A stretch of 64,000 bases of DNA, from assembly GCF_015680705.1 (NCBI RefSeq), contig NZ_JADNYP010000001.1:303582-367581 (forward strand), in the 5' to 3' direction. The notes beneath the pieces were generated by a model, which worked only from the letters and a program-made list of their open reading frames with translations, was not told where the DNA came from and searched no databases. Of the stretch, positions 7,767 through 16,779 are shown in pieces. The stretch comes from Pseudomonas fulva (lineage in GTDB: Bacteria > Pseudomonadota > Gammaproteobacteria > Pseudomonadales > Pseudomonadaceae). The first letter of the stretch is position 1; every line of letters begins with the position of its first letter. Position numbers and translations under genes: made by a program.

Positions 7767-8915
7767 ATGAGTGCAGTCCTCAAAGACAACGCGCACGGCA
7801 AGACTCTGGTCAGCCTGCGCGGCCTGAACAAGCACTACGGCGACTTCACCGCCGTGGACAACCTCGATCTCGAGGTACGCGACGGCGAATTCCTGACCTT
7901 CCTCGGCTCCAGCGGTTCGGGCAAGTCCACCACCTTGTCGATGCTGGCCGGTTTCGAGACGCCAAGCAGTGGCCAGATCCTGGTGGACGGCCAGTCGCTG
8001 GTGAACGTGCCACCCCACAAGCGCGACATCGGCATGGTTTTCCAGCGCTATTCGCTATTCCCGCACCTGAACGTGCGCGACAACATCGCCTTCCCACTGG
8101 CCATCCGCAAGCTCAGTGCGGCTGAGACGACCAAGCGGGTCGACGCCATGCTCAAGCTGGTGCAGCTGGAGCAATTCGCCCATCGCAAGCCTGCGCAGAT
8201 GTCCGGAGGCCAGCAGCAGCGCGTGGCGATCGCCCGGGCACTGGTCTACGAGCCTCGCATCCTGCTGATGGACGAACCGCTCGGGGCCTTGGACAAGAAA
8301 TTGCGCGAAGACCTGCAGGACGAACTGCGCCACCTGCACCGGCGCCTGGGCATCACCATCGTCTACGTCACCCATGACCAGGAAGAAGCCATGCGCCTGT
8401 CCCAGCGCATCGCCATCTTCAGTCATGGCAGGATCGTCGGCCTGGGCAGTGGCTACGACCTCTACCAGAATCCGCCGAACGCCTTCGTCGCCTCGTTCCT
8501 CGGCAACTCCAACTTCCTGCGTATCGCCGCCCATGGCAACGGCTCAGGCAGCTTCGAGGGCCAGCCGCTGGCGCTGCGCCTGACGTCCGGGCTGGCCGCC
8601 GGCCAGGATGCGCTGATCATGGTCCGTCCGGAAAAAGCCCTGGCCCTGCCCCTCGAGCAGGCTGCCCGCGAGCCGTTGCCGGCCGGCTGGAACGAGGTCG
8701 GCGCCAAGGTCAGCGAAGTGCTGTTCCTCGGAGAAAGCCAGACCTGCCATGTGCTCACCGCCAACGGTACGCCGCTGACGGTCAAGGCCCTCTCGGCCGC
8801 TGGCATGTCGATGCAGCCGGGCGATCCGGTCAAGGTCCGCTGGGCGGTGGCCGATGCCTGTGTCTACACCGAATGGGCCGAGGGTGACCTGAGCAAGGCG
8901 GCCGGCGCGCACTGA
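7767..8915 (+). CDS. ABC importer ATPase (PotA type)
   Basis: A 382-residue ATP-binding subunit. The ATG at 7767 gives the usual short N-terminus; an in-frame upstream codon would add 20 residues that overlap the preceding gene. Walker A is GSSGSGKST near residue 55, the signature MSGGQQQR near 146 and Walker B LLMDEPLGALD near 168, with the H-loop TIVYVTHDQEEA. The C-terminal ~120 residues form a TOBE domain, typical of polyamine/iron/sugar-type importers. It ends the importer operon. Confidence 0.9.
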   Translation: MSAVLKDNAHGKTLVSLRGLNKHYGDFTAVDNLDLEVRDGEFLTFLGSSGSGKSTTLSMLAGFETPSSGQILVDGQSLVNVPPHKRDIGMVFQRYSLFPHLNVRDNIAFPLAIRKLSAAETTKRVDAMLKLVQLEQFAHRKPAQMSGGQQQRVAIARALVYEPRILLMDEPLGALDKKLREDLQDELRHLHRRLGITIVYVTHDQEEAMRLSQRIAIFSHGRIVGLGSGYDLYQNPPNAFVASFLGNSNFLRIAAHGNGSGSFEGQPLALRLTSGLAAGQDALIMVRPEKALALPLEQAAREPLPAGWNEVGAKVSEVLFLGESQTCHVLTANGTPLTVKALSAAGMSMQPGDPVKVRWAVADACVYTEWAEGDLSKAAGAH

Positions 8916-8978
8916 CTGGCGTGCCTGGCTACGCGGGACTGGCGTGACGCCCCTGGCGGCCAGTCCGGCCCTCGCCGC

Positions 8979-9368
8979 TCACGGTGCCTTCGGCAAGTGG
9001 CCCGGCTTCCTGGCCCATGCCTGGTTCTTGCTGTGCTTCCAGTCTCGATCGGCCGGGCTGTCAATGCTCAGGCGCCGCTGGAGGTCGCTGTAGGCACCTG
9101 CCTGGCACTGGCGGAAGCCATCGTCCCAACCGCTGGCATAACGCACGTCGCCCAGATAGGTCGTCACATCCTTGCGAAACTCTGCCAGTGCCCCGGCCGC
9201 CTGGCGCCCGCTGCCGCAGCCGTCCTGGTAGCCCCTGGCATAAAGCGGCGGGTAGCCCTCGGCCAGCATGCGCTGGGCAGTCGTCTGGCAACCGGCAAGC
9301 AGCCCCAGCGTCGAACAGACGATTGCCAATGCCCAAGCATTCTTCCGACGGGATCGAGGCTGATTCAT
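8979..9368 (-). CDS. Predicted outer-membrane or periplasmic lipoprotein, unknown function
   Basis: A 129-residue protein starting MNQPRSRRKN, with a lipoprotein signal whose lipobox LLAGC places the acylated Cys at about residue 27. The mature part has GYxDGC-like repeats (ARGYQDGCGSGRQAAG and ASGWDDGFRQCQAG), reminiscent of small Pseudomonas lipoproteins with YxxG/WDDG motifs. No enzymatic domain is recognisable. Upstream, 9369-9670 contains only the hairpin noted separately. Confidence 0.7.
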   Translation of the reverse strand: MNQPRSRRKNAWALAIVCSTLGLLAGCQTTAQRMLAEGYPPLYARGYQDGCGSGRQAAGALAEFRKDVTTYLGDVRYASGWDDGFRQCQAGAYSDLQRRLSIDSPADRDWKHSKNQAWARKPGHLPKAP

Positions 9369-9635
9369 GGTGCAGAGTTCCAGGACAGGTGCTTGCGTAA
9401 GGCCAGCATCTTGGAACCGCGGGCATCCAAGCCGCGTGAAACACAGGTGAAAAAGCCGTGGGGCGAGTGTCCCAGGGCTGCCCGGACCCAAGCCGCAGCC
9501 GTTATGGGCACGCGCTGCAGCGCGATGGGCAGCCGTCCGGGGCTGGCTGGCGAGCCTGGCGACCTCTTTGCGTCGTCGTTCAAGCGGGCCTGCCGCTGCC
9601 GACAGCACCGCCTGGTCGCCAGTCCCTGAATGCCT

Positions 9636-9665
9636 GCACCCCGCCCGGCCGATGCCGGGCGGTGC
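9636..9665. terminator. GC-rich hairpin after the flavin monooxygenase gene
   Basis: GCACC and CGCCCGGC pair with GCCGGGCG and GTGC around a 4-nt loop just downstream of the minus-strand stop at 9671. There is no clear T-run, so it may be a weak or protein-assisted terminator. The rest of 9369-9670 shows nothing I recognise. Confidence 0.4.
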
Positions 9666-9670
9666 TGTGT

Positions 9671-11494
9671 TCAGCCGCTGTGATGGGTCTCGGCCAGACG
9701 GTAGACGGGCGTGGACAGCCCCTCGAAGCGTGCCTTGAGCTGCAGCGCCAGGTACAGCGAGTAATGCCGCGACTGATGCAGGTTGCCGCCGTGGAACCAG
9801 AGGTTCGGCTGCCGGGTCGGCTTCCACATGTTGCGCAGTTCGCCCTCGTAGGGGCCCGGGTCCTTGGTCGTGCCGGAGCCCAGCCCCCAGCAGCGCCCGA
9901 CCTTGTCGGCGACCTCTTGGGAAATCAGCTTCGCCGCCCAGCCGTTCATCGAGCCGTAGCCGGTGGCATAGACGATCAGGTCGGCCGGCAGGCGACTGCC
10001 ATCGTTGAGCACCACGGCGTCCGCCTCGATGCGCTCGACGCCGAGCCCCGGCGCGCTCCTGAGTCTGATCGTGCCGTTGGCGATCAGCTCCGAGGCACCG
10101 ACATCGATGTAATAGCCTGAGCCCCGGCGCACGTACTTCATGAACAGGCCTGACTCGTCGTCACCGAAGTCGAGCATGAAACCGGCCTGCCCCAGGCGCT
10201 CGTAGAAGGCTTTGTCGCGCGCCTTGATGGCGTCGAACAGCGGCCGATGAAAGCTTGGCATGACTTTGTAGGGGATCGAGGCGAAGAGCATGTCCGCCTT
10301 GTCGGTGGTCAGGCCACGCTCGACGGCCTCCTCCGAATACAGCCCGCCGAAGACCAGCTCCATCAGGCTGTCCGAGCGCACGATATGGGTCGAGGAACGC
10401 TGCACCATGGTCACCTCGGCGCCGTTCTCGACCAGGTCCGCACAGATGTCATGCGCCGAGTTGTTGGCACCGATGACCACGGCGCGCTTGCCACGCCAGG
10501 CGTCACCGCCAGGATGGCCGCTGGAGTGATGCTGCTGACCCTTGAAGGTCTCGGCGCCTGGATACTGCGGTACGTTGGGCACGCCGGACATGCCGGTGGC
10601 CAGGATCAGCTGGGTCGGTTGCAGCATCAGGCGCTCGCCGTTGCGCTCGACCTCTACCGTCCAGCTGCCGGCCTGCTCGTCGAAACGCGCGCCGATGCAT
10701 TCGGTACGCGCCCAGTAGTTGAGCTCCATGACCTTGGCATACATCTCCAGCCAGTCACCGATCTGGTCCTTGGGCGTGAAGACCGGCCAATGCTCGGGAA
10801 ATGGCAGGTAGGGCATGTGGTCGTACCAGACCGGGTCGTGCAGGCACAGCGACTTGTAGCGGCCCCGCCACTGGTCGCCGGGACGCTCGGCCTTGTCGAT
10901 GATCAGGGTCGGGACCCCCAGGCGCTTGAGGCGCGCGGCAAGGCCCAGGCCACCCTGCCCGCCGCCGACGATCAGGCAGTAAGGCTGGGTGGTGATACCC
11001 AGCGAGGCTTCTTCGTCACGCCGGCGTTCCAGCCAGTTGCGCTTGTCGGCATGGCCATGGCCGTGGTTGGCGCCCAACGGACGGCGGCGGCCGCTGGGTT
11101 CCTCGAAACCTTTGAGCTCGCGCATGGCGGTGAGCAGCGTCCAGCACAGGCCATCCTTGAGCCGCACGTAGCCTTTGCCACGTGCCACGTCGGTTTCCAG
11201 GCTGATCCAGCCTTCGAGCACACCGTCTTCCAGCGTCGCCTCACCTTCCACTCGCCATCGCTCGGGACGAGTCTGCTCGAGGCGGGTTTCGAGCATGTCA
11301 CGGATGGCCGGCTTGCCTTCGAGGGTCACCAGGTTCCAGCTGAACAGCAGCAGGTCACGCCAGTAGCATTCTTGGGCGAAGAGTTCGAGCGTAGCGTCCA
11401 GGTCGCCTTGGGCAAGCTGCGCGGACAAGCGCTCGACCCAGGCCGTGAGCTGGGCCGTAGGGGTCTGCAGGGGTGTTTCGATCGCGACGTTCAT
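9671..11494 (-). CDS. FAD/NAD(P)-dependent flavin monooxygenase-like oxidoreductase with N-terminal SnoaL-like domain
   Basis: A 607-residue protein. Residues 1-125 look like a SnoaL/NTF2-like domain (LDATLELFAQECYWRDLLLFSWN). The remainder is a two-dinucleotide-domain flavoprotein with an FAD Rossmann motif (LIVGGGQGGLGLAARL, about residue 175) and a second motif (AVVIGANNSAHDICADLVENGA, about 355), as in YUCCA/FMO-type or baeyerian monooxygenases. A GGGAG site precedes the ATG. The promoter region carries a sigma-54 -24/-12 element, and the divergent neighbour is a sigma-54 activator, so expression probably requires that protein and an inducing compound. The substrate is unknown; aromatic or ketone compounds are plausible. 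Confidence 0.87.
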   Translation of the reverse strand: MNVAIETPLQTPTAQLTAWVERLSAQLAQGDLDATLELFAQECYWRDLLLFSWNLVTLEGKPAIRDMLETRLEQTRPERWRVEGEATLEDGVLEGWISLETDVARGKGYVRLKDGLCWTLLTAMRELKGFEEPSGRRRPLGANHGHGHADKRNWLERRRDEEASLGITTQPYCLIVGGGQGGLGLAARLKRLGVPTLIIDKAERPGDQWRGRYKSLCLHDPVWYDHMPYLPFPEHWPVFTPKDQIGDWLEMYAKVMELNYWARTECIGARFDEQAGSWTVEVERNGERLMLQPTQLILATGMSGVPNVPQYPGAETFKGQQHHSSGHPGGDAWRGKRAVVIGANNSAHDICADLVENGAEVTMVQRSSTHIVRSDSLMELVFGGLYSEEAVERGLTTDKADMLFASIPYKVMPSFHRPLFDAIKARDKAFYERLGQAGFMLDFGDDESGLFMKYVRRGSGYYIDVGASELIANGTIRLRSAPGLGVERIEADAVVLNDGSRLPADLIVYATGYGSMNGWAAKLISQEVADKVGRCWGLGSGTTKDPGPYEGELRNMWKPTRQPNLWFHGGNLHQSRHYSLYLALQLKARFEGLSTPVYRLAETHHSG

Positions 11495-11535
11495 GGGGCT
11501 TCTCCCAATTCTTGTTGTTGTGGCCCTGAGCCTTG

Positions 11536-11551
11536 AGCAAAGGCCGGGCCA
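11536..11551 (-). promoter_or_regulatory. Sigma-54 (-24/-12) promoter for the flavin monooxygenase gene
   Basis: Read on the minus strand the sequence is TGGCCCGGCCTTTGCT. The GG and GC dinucleotides are separated by exactly 10 nt, matching the TGGCACG-N4-TTGC(A/T) consensus with one mismatch. The GC element is 43 bp from the ATG at 11494, giving a leader of about 30 nt. Confidence 0.75.
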
Positions 11552-11612
11552 GGTTTCCCCAAACCCCGTCGCAGAGCCATCGCGTTGCTCTACAGGATGC
11601 TTGCCGGGCGGC

Positions 11613-11664
11613 TGTCAGCGCTTCGATCTGTCACGCCGCTGGCCGCTTGGATGACAAAGTGTCA
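11613..11664. promoter_or_regulatory. Candidate upstream activator sites (TGTCA repeats)
   Basis: TGTCA occurs at 11613-11617 and 11629-11633. A palindrome TGACAAAGTGTCA (TGACA, 3-nt spacer, TGTCA) lies at 11652-11664. These are roughly 75-125 bp upstream of the sigma-54 promoter, the usual distance for enhancer-binding proteins. They also sit directly ahead of the activator gene at 11739, so autoregulation is possible. Site assignment is inference. Confidence 0.5.
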
Positions 11665-11738
11665 CCCAGCACGAGACACACGGCCCCGGTCTTGATCTAG
11701 GCTAGCTGGAGTCACGATCGCAGTGGAGAACAACAACG

Positions 11739-13646
11739 ATGACGCCTGCCTCGATCAGTACCCATGCGCGCCAGGTGCTGCAAGCCGTGCAAGGTGCGCA
11801 TGCGCTGCACGGCCCGAGCGCCGATCCGGCCATCACCCGCTCCTGGCGCCGTTGCCTCGACCAGCATCACCTCGACCCGGCCAGCCGCCAGGCACCCGAC
11901 GTGCTCGAACATCCACGCCTGCAGGACCATCGGGCACCTCTGGAACACATCATCAAGGTGGCCCGCTGGCAGATGAGCAGCCTGCACCAGCAGCTCGGTG
12001 GCGATGGCCAGGTGGTGCTGCTGACCGACGCCCATGGCGTGGTGATCGACAGCGTCCACAACCAGGCCGAACGCGCTACGTTCCGGCGTGCCGGGCTCTG
12101 GCTCGGCGCGATGTGGAGCGAGGAGCGCGAGGGCACCAATGGCGTCGGTACCTGCCTGGTCGAGCGCCAGCACGTGACCATTCGCCGGGAGGAGCACTTC
12201 CGTGGCCGGCACGCCGGCCTGAGTTGTTCGGCCAGCCCGATCTTCGATCCGCACGGGGAGCTGCTGGCGGTGCTCAACCTCTCTTCCAGCGGCGAAGACC
12301 ACAGCCTGCACCGACGCTTCCAGGCCATGGCCCTGACCAACCTGTCGGCGAAGCTGATCGAGAACTGCTTCTTTCTCGGGCATGACACCCATCGTTACCT
12401 GCTGCGCTTGCACCCCGAGGCGCGCTTCGTCGGGCTGCTGGGCGAAGGCCTGCTGGCTTTCGACGAAGCCGCGCGCATCTGTTCGGTGAACCAGGCGGCG
12501 CTGGAGCTGCTGGGCCAGACACGCGCCCAACTGTTGGGCCAACGCTTGGCGATGCTGCTGGAAACCCCGTTGGAGCAGGTGCTTGGCCAGGCCAGCGCGC
12601 AGCCGGGCGTCTGCTGGCCGCTGCGATTGGTCGATGGGCGCCTGTTCTACGCGCAACTGCGCCTGCCCGCGCGTCCTGCGCCAAGTCCGGTGATGGCCGA
12701 ACCAACGATCGTCGACCCGCATGCCTGCCTCGAGGATCCGCGCTTGCAGCGCAGCCTCAGCCAGGCAGCACGGGTATTGGAACGAGATGTCCCGGTGTTC
12801 CTGCATGGCGAGACCGGCACTGGCAAGGAAGTCTTCGCCGCCGCCTTGCACCGCGCCAGTTCGCGCGCCGGCCAGCCGTTCGTGGCGATCAACTGCGCGG
12901 CCATCCCCGAAACGCTGATCGAAAGCGAATTGTTCGGCTATCGAGGTGGCAGTTTTACCGGTGCACGCAAGGAAGGCATGGTCGGCAAGCTCGAGCAGGC
13001 CCATCGCGGCACGCTGTTGCTGGACGAAATCGGCGATATGCCGCTGGCCTTGCAGACGCGCCTGCTGCGCGTGCTCGAAGAGCGTCAGGTCGTGCCCCTG
13101 GGCGGCGCGGCGGCGCGTGCGCTGGATGTGCGGATCATCAGCGCCAGCCACCAGGACCTGCGCGAACGGGTCGCTGAAGGGCGTTTTCGCGACGACCTGT
13201 ATTATCGGCTGTGCGGGTTCACCGTACAGCTTCCGCCGCTGCGCGCACGCTCGGACAAAGGCAGCCTGTTCGATCGGCTGTTATGCGAAGAGGCAGCCGG
13301 GTTGGACATCGTCCTGGAGCCAGGCGTGAAGGAGCGGCTGCTTGCCTACGCCTGGCCAGGCAATGTTCGTCAGTTGCGTACCTGCCTGCGCACCCTGACA
13401 GCGCTTGCCTGGGAAGGACGTGTCAGCCTGGAGGACGTGGCGCAAGTGCTACCCGGGCAGGACCCCATGACCAGCTCGGAAGAGGATCCTCTGGGCCGCT
13501 CCGAACGGCAGACCCTGCTTGAGTTGATCGAACAGGAGCGCTGGCATATCGGCCGCGTCGCTGCTCGGCTGGGTGTCAGTCGCAATACCTTGTATCGCAA
13601 GCTGCGCCAGCATGGCATCGCACGCCATGGGCTGGCCGAAGGCTGA
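11739..13646 (+). CDS. Sigma-54-dependent transcriptional activator, AcoR-like (GAF/PAS, AAA+, Fis HTH)
   Basis: A 635-residue enhancer-binding protein. The N-terminal third is a GAF-type sensory region like AcoR (WLGAMWSEEREGTNGVGTCL near residue 125), followed by a PAS-like segment. The AAA+ domain has Walker A GETGTGKE near 358 and Walker B LLLDEIGD near 427. The sigma-54 contact loop reads GSFTGA, where GAFTGA is canonical; Ser at the second position is an uncommon variant. A Fis-type HTH closes the protein (VAARLGVSRNTLYRKLRQHG). It is divergent from the flavin monooxygenase gene and almost certainly its activator. RBS GGAG lies about 11 nt before the ATG. Confidence 0.92.
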   Translation: MTPASISTHARQVLQAVQGAHALHGPSADPAITRSWRRCLDQHHLDPASRQAPDVLEHPRLQDHRAPLEHIIKVARWQMSSLHQQLGGDGQVVLLTDAHGVVIDSVHNQAERATFRRAGLWLGAMWSEEREGTNGVGTCLVERQHVTIRREEHFRGRHAGLSCSASPIFDPHGELLAVLNLSSSGEDHSLHRRFQAMALTNLSAKLIENCFFLGHDTHRYLLRLHPEARFVGLLGEGLLAFDEAARICSVNQAALELLGQTRAQLLGQRLAMLLETPLEQVLGQASAQPGVCWPLRLVDGRLFYAQLRLPARPAPSPVMAEPTIVDPHACLEDPRLQRSLSQAARVLERDVPVFLHGETGTGKEVFAAALHRASSRAGQPFVAINCAAIPETLIESELFGYRGGSFTGARKEGMVGKLEQAHRGTLLLDEIGDMPLALQTRLLRVLEERQVVPLGGAAARALDVRIISASHQDLRERVAEGRFRDDLYYRLCGFTVQLPPLRARSDKGSLFDRLLCEEAAGLDIVLEPGVKERLLAYAWPGNVRQLRTCLRTLTALAWEGRVSLEDVAQVLPGQDPMTSSEEDPLGRSERQTLLELIEQERWHIGRVAARLGVSRNTLYRKLRQHGIARHGLAEG

Positions 13647-13669
13647 GACGAGCCTTGTGCGCCAACCTG

Positions 13670-14368
13670 TCAGCGCAGCGTGTAGCCCAGTTGCCAGGCG
13701 CGCGGGATGAACGCGGTGGCGCTGGCCAGCAGCAGGCTGAGGGCCGCGCACACTGCCAGGGCGGCGAGGCCCAGGTGCAGTTGCAGGAGGACGCCGGCGC
13801 TGGCACCGGCCAGCATGCCTGTCCAGGGAATCAGCTGGACTCTCCAGCCGGCCCGACGGTCACCTAGCAGCCAGCGGCCCAGCCCCCGGCCAAATCGAGA
13901 CAAGGCTCCGGTCACGTAGGTCAGCCCGATGGGCAAGCCGTTGACCTGCTCGACGACTGCATTGAGCATGCCCATGGCCAGCACGGCGCTCACCAGCGCT
14001 GGCGTGATCCACGGCACGGGCAGCGCCGCCATGGCGAGCAGGAGCGCTACCAGGACCAGCAGCACCGCCGCCTTGCGCCTGAAGCGCCGGGCCACCACCA
14101 CGCCAAGCGCATTGCCCAGGACGAAGCTTGCGATGAGCAGCGACAGGCGCAACAAGGTGGTCAGGTCGCCTTGCCCGATCGCCACGGCGAGCCGGGTAGT
14201 GTTGCCGCTCATGAACGACACGAAGTCGCCGGCCGCCAGGAAACCGATGGCGTCGGTCATTCCAGCCAGCACGGACAAACCGGCGACCACGCCCAGACCG
14301 ATGCGCCCGCGCAGGGCATGCAGCCTGACCCGCTTGGCTGTGTAGGGGGACGGAGGTGATGGCAGCAT
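13670..14368 (-). CDS. YoaK/DUF1275 family membrane protein
   Basis: A 232-residue integral membrane protein with about six hydrophobic segments. The family signature is near residue 40 (GMTDAIGFLAAGDFVSFMSG, then NTTRLAV), and GLPIGLTYVTGALSRFGRGL is near residue 142. The function of the family is not established; a small transport or stress role has been proposed. It lies convergent to the sigma-54 regulator, 23 bp from its stop, with no obvious terminator between. Confidence 0.85.
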   Translation of the reverse strand: MLPSPPSPYTAKRVRLHALRGRIGLGVVAGLSVLAGMTDAIGFLAAGDFVSFMSGNTTRLAVAIGQGDLTTLLRLSLLIASFVLGNALGVVVARRFRRKAAVLLVLVALLLAMAALPVPWITPALVSAVLAMGMLNAVVEQVNGLPIGLTYVTGALSRFGRGLGRWLLGDRRAGWRVQLIPWTGMLAGASAGVLLQLHLGLAALAVCAALSLLLASATAFIPRAWQLGYTLR

Positions 14369-14510
14369 GGCAGTCCTGACGTGGCATTCTGGCCCAAAGG
14401 GGCAGGTCGCTCTGCTGGCAACCTGCTTTCACGAAGCTCGGCCCCCTATGGTAGAACATCTGGTGCCGCGCAGGGCATGACGCAAGCCCGACTAGCGCCA
14501 CGCGCCTCGC

Positions 14511-15422
14511 TCAGGCCGGCCGCGCGCCTTGCAACCGATGATGCTCGAGCAGAAAGTCGACGAACACCCGCACCCGCGCCGGCATGGCCGGGCCGCCCAC
14601 GAACACCGCATGGATCGGCTCGTGATCGCCAGGGTTAAAGTCCTCGAGCAGCGGCACCAGCCGGCCGCGGTGAATGTCGTCAGCCACCGTGAAGGTGCCG
14701 ATGCGCGCGATGCCGGCACCGAGTCGGGCCAGCTGGGCGAGCGCCTCGCCGCTGCTGCATTCGATCGAGCCGGTGACTTTCACCGAGAATGCCTGCCCTT
14801 CGCGGCGAAACGGCCAGTCGGATACGGCCCGGCGGAAGTTGAAGCGCAGGCAGTTGTGCCGAGCCAGATCCTCGGGCACACGAGGCGTGCCGTGACGTTC
14901 CAGGTAGTCTGGCGCCGCGACGATCACCTGCGCGGTATCGCCCAGGCGCCGGGCAGTCAGCGGACTGTCCGGCAGGTGGCCGAAGCGCAGCGCGACATCT
15001 GCCTGGCCGGCGAGGACATCGACGATCTCGTCTCCCAACGCAAGGTCCACGAGCACCTGCGGATAGCGAGCGGTGAAGGCCGCCACCAGGGGCACTACCG
15101 TCAAGCGCCCGTGGCCGAGCGCGGCGCTGACTCGCAGGCGGCCCCTGGGCACGCCCTGGTCGGCAATGCCCTGCTCGACTTCGGCCATGTCGGCGAGGAT
15201 GCGCCGCGCACCGCGCAGGTAGGCCTCGCCCTCGGCGGTCAGCGTCAGTGCCCGCGTGGTACGCAGCAACAGGCGTGCGCCCAGCCGCTGCTCGAGCCGG
15301 GCGACGATGCGGCTGACCGCCGAGGGTGTCAGGCCCAAGGCCCTGGCCGCGGCGGAGAGGCTGCCCTGTTGCATCACCTTGGCGAACACCTCCATTTCAC
15401 CGACGCGCCCCCGTAACTCCAT
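14511..15422 (-). CDS. LysR-family transcriptional regulator
   Basis: A 303-residue LTTR. The ATG at 15422 follows GGAGG by 5 nt, which is better than the TTG 4 codons upstream. The N-terminal HTH (GSLSAAARALGLTPSAVSRI) is typical, and the substrate domain begins near residue 90 (GRLRVSAALGHGRL). It is divergent from an MFS exporter gene across 94 bp, the classic arrangement in which an LTTR controls its neighbour and itself. Confidence 0.93.
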   Translation of the reverse strand: MELRGRVGEMEVFAKVMQQGSLSAAARALGLTPSAVSRIVARLEQRLGARLLLRTTRALTLTAEGEAYLRGARRILADMAEVEQGIADQGVPRGRLRVSAALGHGRLTVVPLVAAFTARYPQVLVDLALGDEIVDVLAGQADVALRFGHLPDSPLTARRLGDTAQVIVAAPDYLERHGTPRVPEDLARHNCLRFNFRRAVSDWPFRREGQAFSVKVTGSIECSSGEALAQLARLGAGIARIGTFTVADDIHRGRLVPLLEDFNPGDHEPIHAVFVGGPAMPARVRVFVDFLLEHHRLQGARPA

Positions 15423-15516
15423 TCGTGCCTCCAACGCAAAAGTGTATGGCGTAAAGACCGACTACCGCACATGCCAGGCGCATCGTAGCATCTGCGGCAC
15501 AGATCAGGAGTTTTCC

Positions 15517-16704
15517 ATGCGTATCAATCCACCCCTTGCAGCACTCGCCATCGGTGCCTTTGGCATTGGCGTCACCGAATTCGCCCCCATGGGCATGCTA
15601 CCGGGCATTGCCGAGGATCTTGGCGTATCCATTCCGGCAGCGGGACTGCTGGTCAGCGCCTACGCCGTGGGCGTGCTGATCGGTGCCCCGCTGATGACCC
15701 TGGCCACGGTCAAGGTAGCGCGGCGCTACCTGCTGATCGGCCTGATGGCCATCTTCACCCTGGGCAACCTGATGTCGGCCTTGGCCACCGACTACCAGAG
15801 TCTGCTCATCGCCCGCGTGATCACCTCCCTCAACCATGGCGCGTTCTTCGGCGTAGGGGCCATCGTTGCCGCCAACGTCGTGCCCCCCGAGCGGCAGGCT
15901 GGCGCCGTGGCCACGATGTTCATGGGGCTGACGCTGGCGACCATTGGCGGGGTGCCGCTGGCCACCTGGTTCGGTGAATGGCTCGGCTGGCGCACCGCGT
16001 TTGCCGGTATTGCCGGCTTCGGCGTCCTGGCCATGGCCTCGCTCTGGTACGCCCTGCCCGACCTGCCGATGCCTCGCAACGATGGCGCGCTGGCGGAAAT
16101 CCGTGTCCTGGGGCGCGCACCCGTGCTGGCTGCACTGGCCCTGACGGTCGTCGGCTCGGGAGCAATGTTCACCGTCTTCACCTATATCGCACCCATCCTG
16201 CATAGCCAGACTCACGCCTCCACTCCCTTCATCACCGCCATGCTGGTGCTGTTCGGTGTCGGCCTGACGCTAGGCAACATGTGGGGTGGCAAGGCCGCGG
16301 ATCGTTCGGTCGATCGCACCTTGGTCGTCTCGCTGGTGACGCTGATCGCGGTATTGCTGGCTTTCTCGGTGCTGATGCGCTGGCCACTGCCGACCGCCCT
16401 GGCGATCCTGGTCTGGGGCGCGGCGAGCTTTGCCCTGGTACCGCCCTTGCAGATGCGCGTCATGGAAGCGGCCAAGGCCGCGCCGAACCTGGCCTCGGCG
16501 GTCAACATCGGGGCCTTCAACCTGGGCAATGCGATCGGCGCCGTGCTCGGTGGCGCAGTGATCGATGCCGGACTGGGCTATGCCGCGATACCCCTGGCAG
16601 GTGCCATGATGGCCGGGTTGGGACTGGTGATGGTCGTGTGCCTGGCCTGGCGCTCGCGCTCGGCGGTGCCTGAGCAGCAATGCAAGCCGGACCCAGTGGC
16701 CTAG
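15517..16704 (+). CDS. MFS transporter of the AraJ/YdhP-like arabinose/drug efflux group
   Basis: A 395-residue major facilitator protein with about 12 membrane helices. The ATG at 15517 is preceded by CAGGAG. The start ALAIGAFGIGVTEFAPMGML is the hallmark of the EmrB-distinct AraJ/YdhP subgroup, and a motif A-like GGKAADRSVDRT lies in the central loop near residue 255. It probably exports sugars or drugs; the substrate is unknown. Regulation by the divergent LysR protein is likely. Confidence 0.92.
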   Translation: MRINPPLAALAIGAFGIGVTEFAPMGMLPGIAEDLGVSIPAAGLLVSAYAVGVLIGAPLMTLATVKVARRYLLIGLMAIFTLGNLMSALATDYQSLLIARVITSLNHGAFFGVGAIVAANVVPPERQAGAVATMFMGLTLATIGGVPLATWFGEWLGWRTAFAGIAGFGVLAMASLWYALPDLPMPRNDGALAEIRVLGRAPVLAALALTVVGSGAMFTVFTYIAPILHSQTHASTPFITAMLVLFGVGLTLGNMWGGKAADRSVDRTLVVSLVTLIAVLLAFSVLMRWPLPTALAILVWGAASFALVPPLQMRVMEAAKAAPNLASAVNIGAFNLGNAIGAVLGGAVIDAGLGYAAIPLAGAMMAGLGLVMVVCLAWRSRSAVPEQQCKPDPVA

Positions 16705-16722
16705 CGGGACCACACCAGGCAA

Positions 16723-16753
16723 GCCGGGGCCGGCGCATCGTCGAGGCCCCGGC
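16723..16753. terminator. GC-rich hairpin between convergent genes
   Basis: GCCGGGGCC at 16723-16731 pairs perfectly with GGCCCCGGC at 16745-16753 around a 13-nt loop. It lies between the MFS stop and the carboxylase stop. There is no T-run on either strand, so termination efficiency is uncertain. Confidence 0.4.
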
Positions 16754-16779
16754 ACCAAGCGCGCCGGGGCCGTGCAGAC

